From NCBI GenBank assembly GCA_964636485.1, contig CAZWSO010000153.1:1-6039 (forward strand): a stretch of 6,039 bases of DNA, given 5' to 3'. Source of the stretch: CAYXRS01 sp964636485. GTDB taxonomy: Bacteria > Gemmatimonadota > Gemmatimonadetes > Gemmatimonadales > Gemmatimonadaceae. Positions 4,693 to 6,039 of this stretch are shown here, piece after piece; position 1 is the first letter of the stretch; each line of letters starts with the position of its first letter. The notes beneath the pieces were generated by a model, which did no database searches, was not told the origin of the DNA, and saw nothing but the letters and a program-made list of their open reading frames with translations. The position numbers and the translations under genes are program-made.

Positions 4693-5664
4693 CTAGAATT
4701 GCCCCACGAACCCGATCTCCGGCTCCAGGCTGACGCCGAACTTTTCCTGCACCCGCTCCTGAGCATGAGCGATGAGGGCGCGGATGTCGGCGGCGCTGGC
4801 CGAGCCGAGGTTCACGATGATGTTGGCGTGAATGTGCGAGATCTGGGCGTTGCCGATGCGGTAGCCTTTCAGGCCGCACTGGTCCACCAGCCGGCCGGCG
4901 CCCATCCCATCGATTTTCCTGAAGATCGAGCCTGCGCTGGGATGAATCTCGAGCCAGGGGTGACGGGCGCCTCGCCAGCTCAGGTTCTCCTGTATGATCC
5001 GGTGCATCGTGGCGCGGTCGCCAGCGGACAGGCGGAAGGTGGCGGACAGCACGTAGTCATCGCGGTGGTGGAAGACCGAGTCGTCGTAGCCGAAGGCCAC
5101 GTAGTCCGCGCCAACCAGCTTCCGCTCCCCTTCCTCGGACAGGATCTCGCACGACTCGAACACCTCCTCGATGAACATCGTGCGTTCGCGCTCAGGAGCG
5201 GGTGAGAGGAAGTGGAGGTTTTGCCAGATCGCGCCGCCGATCGTGCTCGGAATCCCAATGTAGTGCTCCAGCCCCGAGTACCCCTGTTCCACCGCCTCCA
5301 GAATCAGATCTCCCACTATTGCGCCGCTCTCTGTCCAGAGAACGCCGTCGCTCTCGAAACGATGCGCGCGGGCGGTGTTCCGGATCACCAACCCGCGGAA
5401 GCCCGCGTCGCCGATGAGGATGTTGGCGCCCAGTCCGAGCACGAAGTAGTTGATTCCCAGATCGCGTGCCGCCGTGATGGCGTGCGCCAGATCGTCGGCT
5501 GTGTCGGGTTCGTAGAAGAGATCCGCCGGTCCCCCGATCCGAAACGTCGTGTACGGCGACAGCAACACGTTTCGCCGGAGCCGAGCGGAGCTGAGGCGGG
5601 AGACCAGGGAGTCGACGGGGGTGGCGGTCACAAGCTCGGGATTGGGATTCGGGGCTCGGGACAA
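4693..5664 (-). CDS. murB: Divergent MurB-like UDP-N-acetylenolpyruvoylglucosamine reductase (FAD-dependent)
   Basis: 323 codons from TTG 5664. MurB reduces UDP-GlcNAc-enolpyruvate to UDP-MurNAc with NADPH and FAD in the cytosol, the second committed step of peptidoglycan synthesis. Seen: the FAD-binding YTTFRIGGPADLF (38-50), LGLGANILIGDAGFRGLVI (76-94), GLEHYIGIPSTIGGA (131-145), AGSIFRK with the proton-donor Ser246, LVDQCGLKGYRIGNAQIS (259-276), HANIIVN, and LEPEIGF with the second acid Glu316. Odd points: the usual NAGAYG loop after the GIPGxxGGA motif is replaced by 'IWQNLHFLSPAPERER' (146-161). In FGYRDS, whose Arg is Arg159 in E. coli and contacts substrate, the Arg is Asp194 (FGYDDS). 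So it may be a true but divergent MurB or a paralogue with another substrate. Start: the first 11 codons lie in repeat-like GATTCGGG DNA without a ribosome binding site; GTG 5631 (residue 12) is a good alternative. It is preceded by a 136-bp gap, so it is probably transcribed from its own promoter or by read-through from the thioredoxin-fold gene. Confidence 0.85.
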   Translation of the reverse strand: MSRAPNPNPELVTATPVDSLVSRLSSARLRRNVLLSPYTTFRIGGPADLFYEPDTADDLAHAITAARDLGINYFVLGLGANILIGDAGFRGLVIRNTARAHRFESDGVLWTESGAIVGDLILEAVEQGYSGLEHYIGIPSTIGGAIWQNLHFLSPAPERERTMFIEEVFESCEILSEEGERKLVGADYVAFGYDDSVFHHRDDYVLSATFRLSAGDRATMHRIIQENLSWRGARHPWLEIHPSAGSIFRKIDGMGAGRLVDQCGLKGYRIGNAQISHIHANIIVNLGSASAADIRALIAHAQERVQEKFGVSLEPEIGFVGQF

Positions 5665-5669
5665 GATAT

Positions 5670-5685
5670 CCAGGTTAGCACCTGG
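5670..5685. repeat. Inverted repeat just upstream of the MurB-like gene
   Basis: CCAGGT TAGC ACCTGG: perfect 6-bp arms around four bases, ending 5 bases before the TTG at 5664. On a transcript it would form a small hairpin beside the translation start; as DNA it could be an operator. It is short enough to be chance. Confidence 0.35.
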
Positions 5686-5709
5686 CGATCCGCGTCCGTG
5701 TTAAGCTGG

Positions 5710-5739
5710 CGAGAGTTCGCTATGCCGAGAGTTCGCTAT
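5710..5739 (+). repeat. 14-bp tandem direct repeat (16-bp period) in the MurB-like upstream region
   Basis: CGAGAGTTCGCTAT occurs at 5710-5723 and again at 5726-5739, identical over 14 bases and separated by two bases. It sits 46 to 75 bp upstream of the MurB-like start. It could be a pair of regulator sites or a recent slippage duplication. Confidence 0.6.
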
Positions 5740-5744
5740 TCAGA

Positions 5745-5794
5745 CGGCTGAGGGCAGCCGCAATCACGCGAGACCGAACACGGCATCCTCAGCC
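5745..5794. repeat. Inverted repeats after the TlpA-like gene
   Basis: Two overlapping dyads: CGGCTG (5745-5750) with CAGCCG (5755-5760) around four bases, and GGCTGAGG (5746-5753) with CCTCAGCC (5787-5794) around 33 bases. They follow the stop of the thioredoxin-fold gene on the minus strand. No T-run follows, so a terminator role is only possible. Confidence 0.3.
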
Positions 5795-5800
5795 CCGACC

Positions 5801-6039
5801 CTACAACGCCTCCTCCAGGGCACGCACCAGCGCCGGATCGTCCGCCTGCACCGGGCCAAGATGCTTCCAGCGGATCATCCCCGCGCGGTCGATCAGATAC
5901 GTGGTGGGGACGCCGTAGGCCAGGAAGGTGTTGACGATTCGGGAATCGGGGTCGTGCCAGATGGGGTAGGTGACGCCGAACTCCCCGGCGAACTCGCGTA
6001 TCGGCTCCTGCGCGCCACGTGCGTCGACCGAGACGCCCA
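5801..6039 (-). CDS. TlpA/ResA-like thioredoxin-fold protein, C-terminal part, cut by window edge
   Basis: I translated this frame from the right edge: 78 codons to a TAG at 5801-5803; the N-terminus lies outside the window. Seen: a strand GVSVDARG, a helix EPIREFAGEFGV, then TYPIWHDPDSRIVNTF, the cis-proline motif 'YGVPTTYLIDRAGMIRWK' (41-58), and a final helix. 'GVPTTYLIDRxGxI' followed by a Gly-Pro turn is typical of TlpA/ResA-type and AhpC/TSA-like redoxins, which reduce disulfides outside the cytoplasmic membrane, often for cytochrome c maturation. The CxxC site and any signal peptide would be upstream and cannot be seen, so redox activity is not proven. It is on the same strand as the MurB-like gene, with a 136-bp gap containing repeats. 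Confidence 0.83.
   Translation of the reverse strand, partial: GVSVDARGAQEPIREFAGEFGVTYPIWHDPDSRIVNTFLAYGVPTTYLIDRAGMIRWKHLGPVQADDPALVRALEEAL

Noticed and set aside
4455..4766. Minus-strand open frame (103 codons) across the convergent gap
   Set aside because: It overlaps the MurB-like 3' end in another frame and runs through the inverted-repeat element; low-complexity Ser/Arg composition and no ribosome binding site.
4657..5751. Two open frames on the plus strand (182 and 179 codons)
   Set aside because: Both are antisense shadows of the MurB-like gene and have no motifs of their own.
5937..5951. GATTCGGGAATC palindrome similar to the intergenic GATTCGGG runs
   Set aside because: It lies within a well-conserved coding segment (DPDSRIVN) of the thioredoxin-fold protein and is explained by its codons.
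1..6039. tRNA, rRNA, CRISPR array, transposase or attachment site
   Set aside because: I looked for regularly spaced repeats, tRNA-like cloverleaf ends and transposase motifs and saw none; the inverted-repeat element at 4450-4635 is the only mobile-element-like structure.

Overview
This is a GC-rich (by eye well above 60%) bacterial chromosomal window with seven protein genes, two of them cut by the window edges. Only one gene has an ATG start; the others appear to use GTG or TTG. Base composition, the divergent MurB type and GATTCGGG-rich intergenic DNA would fit a soil or sediment lineage such as Gemmatimonadota, but that is a guess from memory and no phylogenetic marker is present.

Layout. 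Left block, minus strand: a membrane-anchored SGNH/GDSL hydrolase (484-1830) is followed, with a GTGA overlap, by the first 162 codons of an SLC13/DASS-type sodium-coupled anion transporter (1-487). Centre block, plus strand, divergent from the left block: a NodU/CmcH-type O-carbamoyltransferase (1994-3817), a small SxtJ-family membrane protein overlapping its end (3790-4191), and a 52-residue one-helix protein of the DUF5989/SxtK type eight bases further on (4200-4358). Right block, minus strand: a divergent MurB-like FAD oxidoreductase (4693-5664) and, upstream of it, the C-terminal 78 codons of a TlpA/ResA-like thioredoxin-fold protein (5801-6039).

The centre of interest is the carbamoyltransferase / SxtJ / DUF5989 trio with an SGNH hydrolase next door. 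The same four protein types occur together as sxtI-J-K-L in cyanobacterial saxitoxin clusters, as I recall. No saxitoxin core enzymes, PKS/NRPS or glycosyltransferases are visible here, so this looks like a portable carbamoylation module acting on an unknown, perhaps envelope-associated, substrate.

Non-coding DNA is also structured. The divergent promoter region (about 1693-1993) holds an imperfect direct repeat of about 24 bp, about 100 bp apart, and a perfect 16-bp palindrome. The 334-bp gap 4359-4692 contains a strong stem-loop and a nested inverted-repeat element built from GCGGAT units. The gap 5665-5800 has a 14-bp tandem repeat and short inverted repeats ahead of the MurB-like gene.
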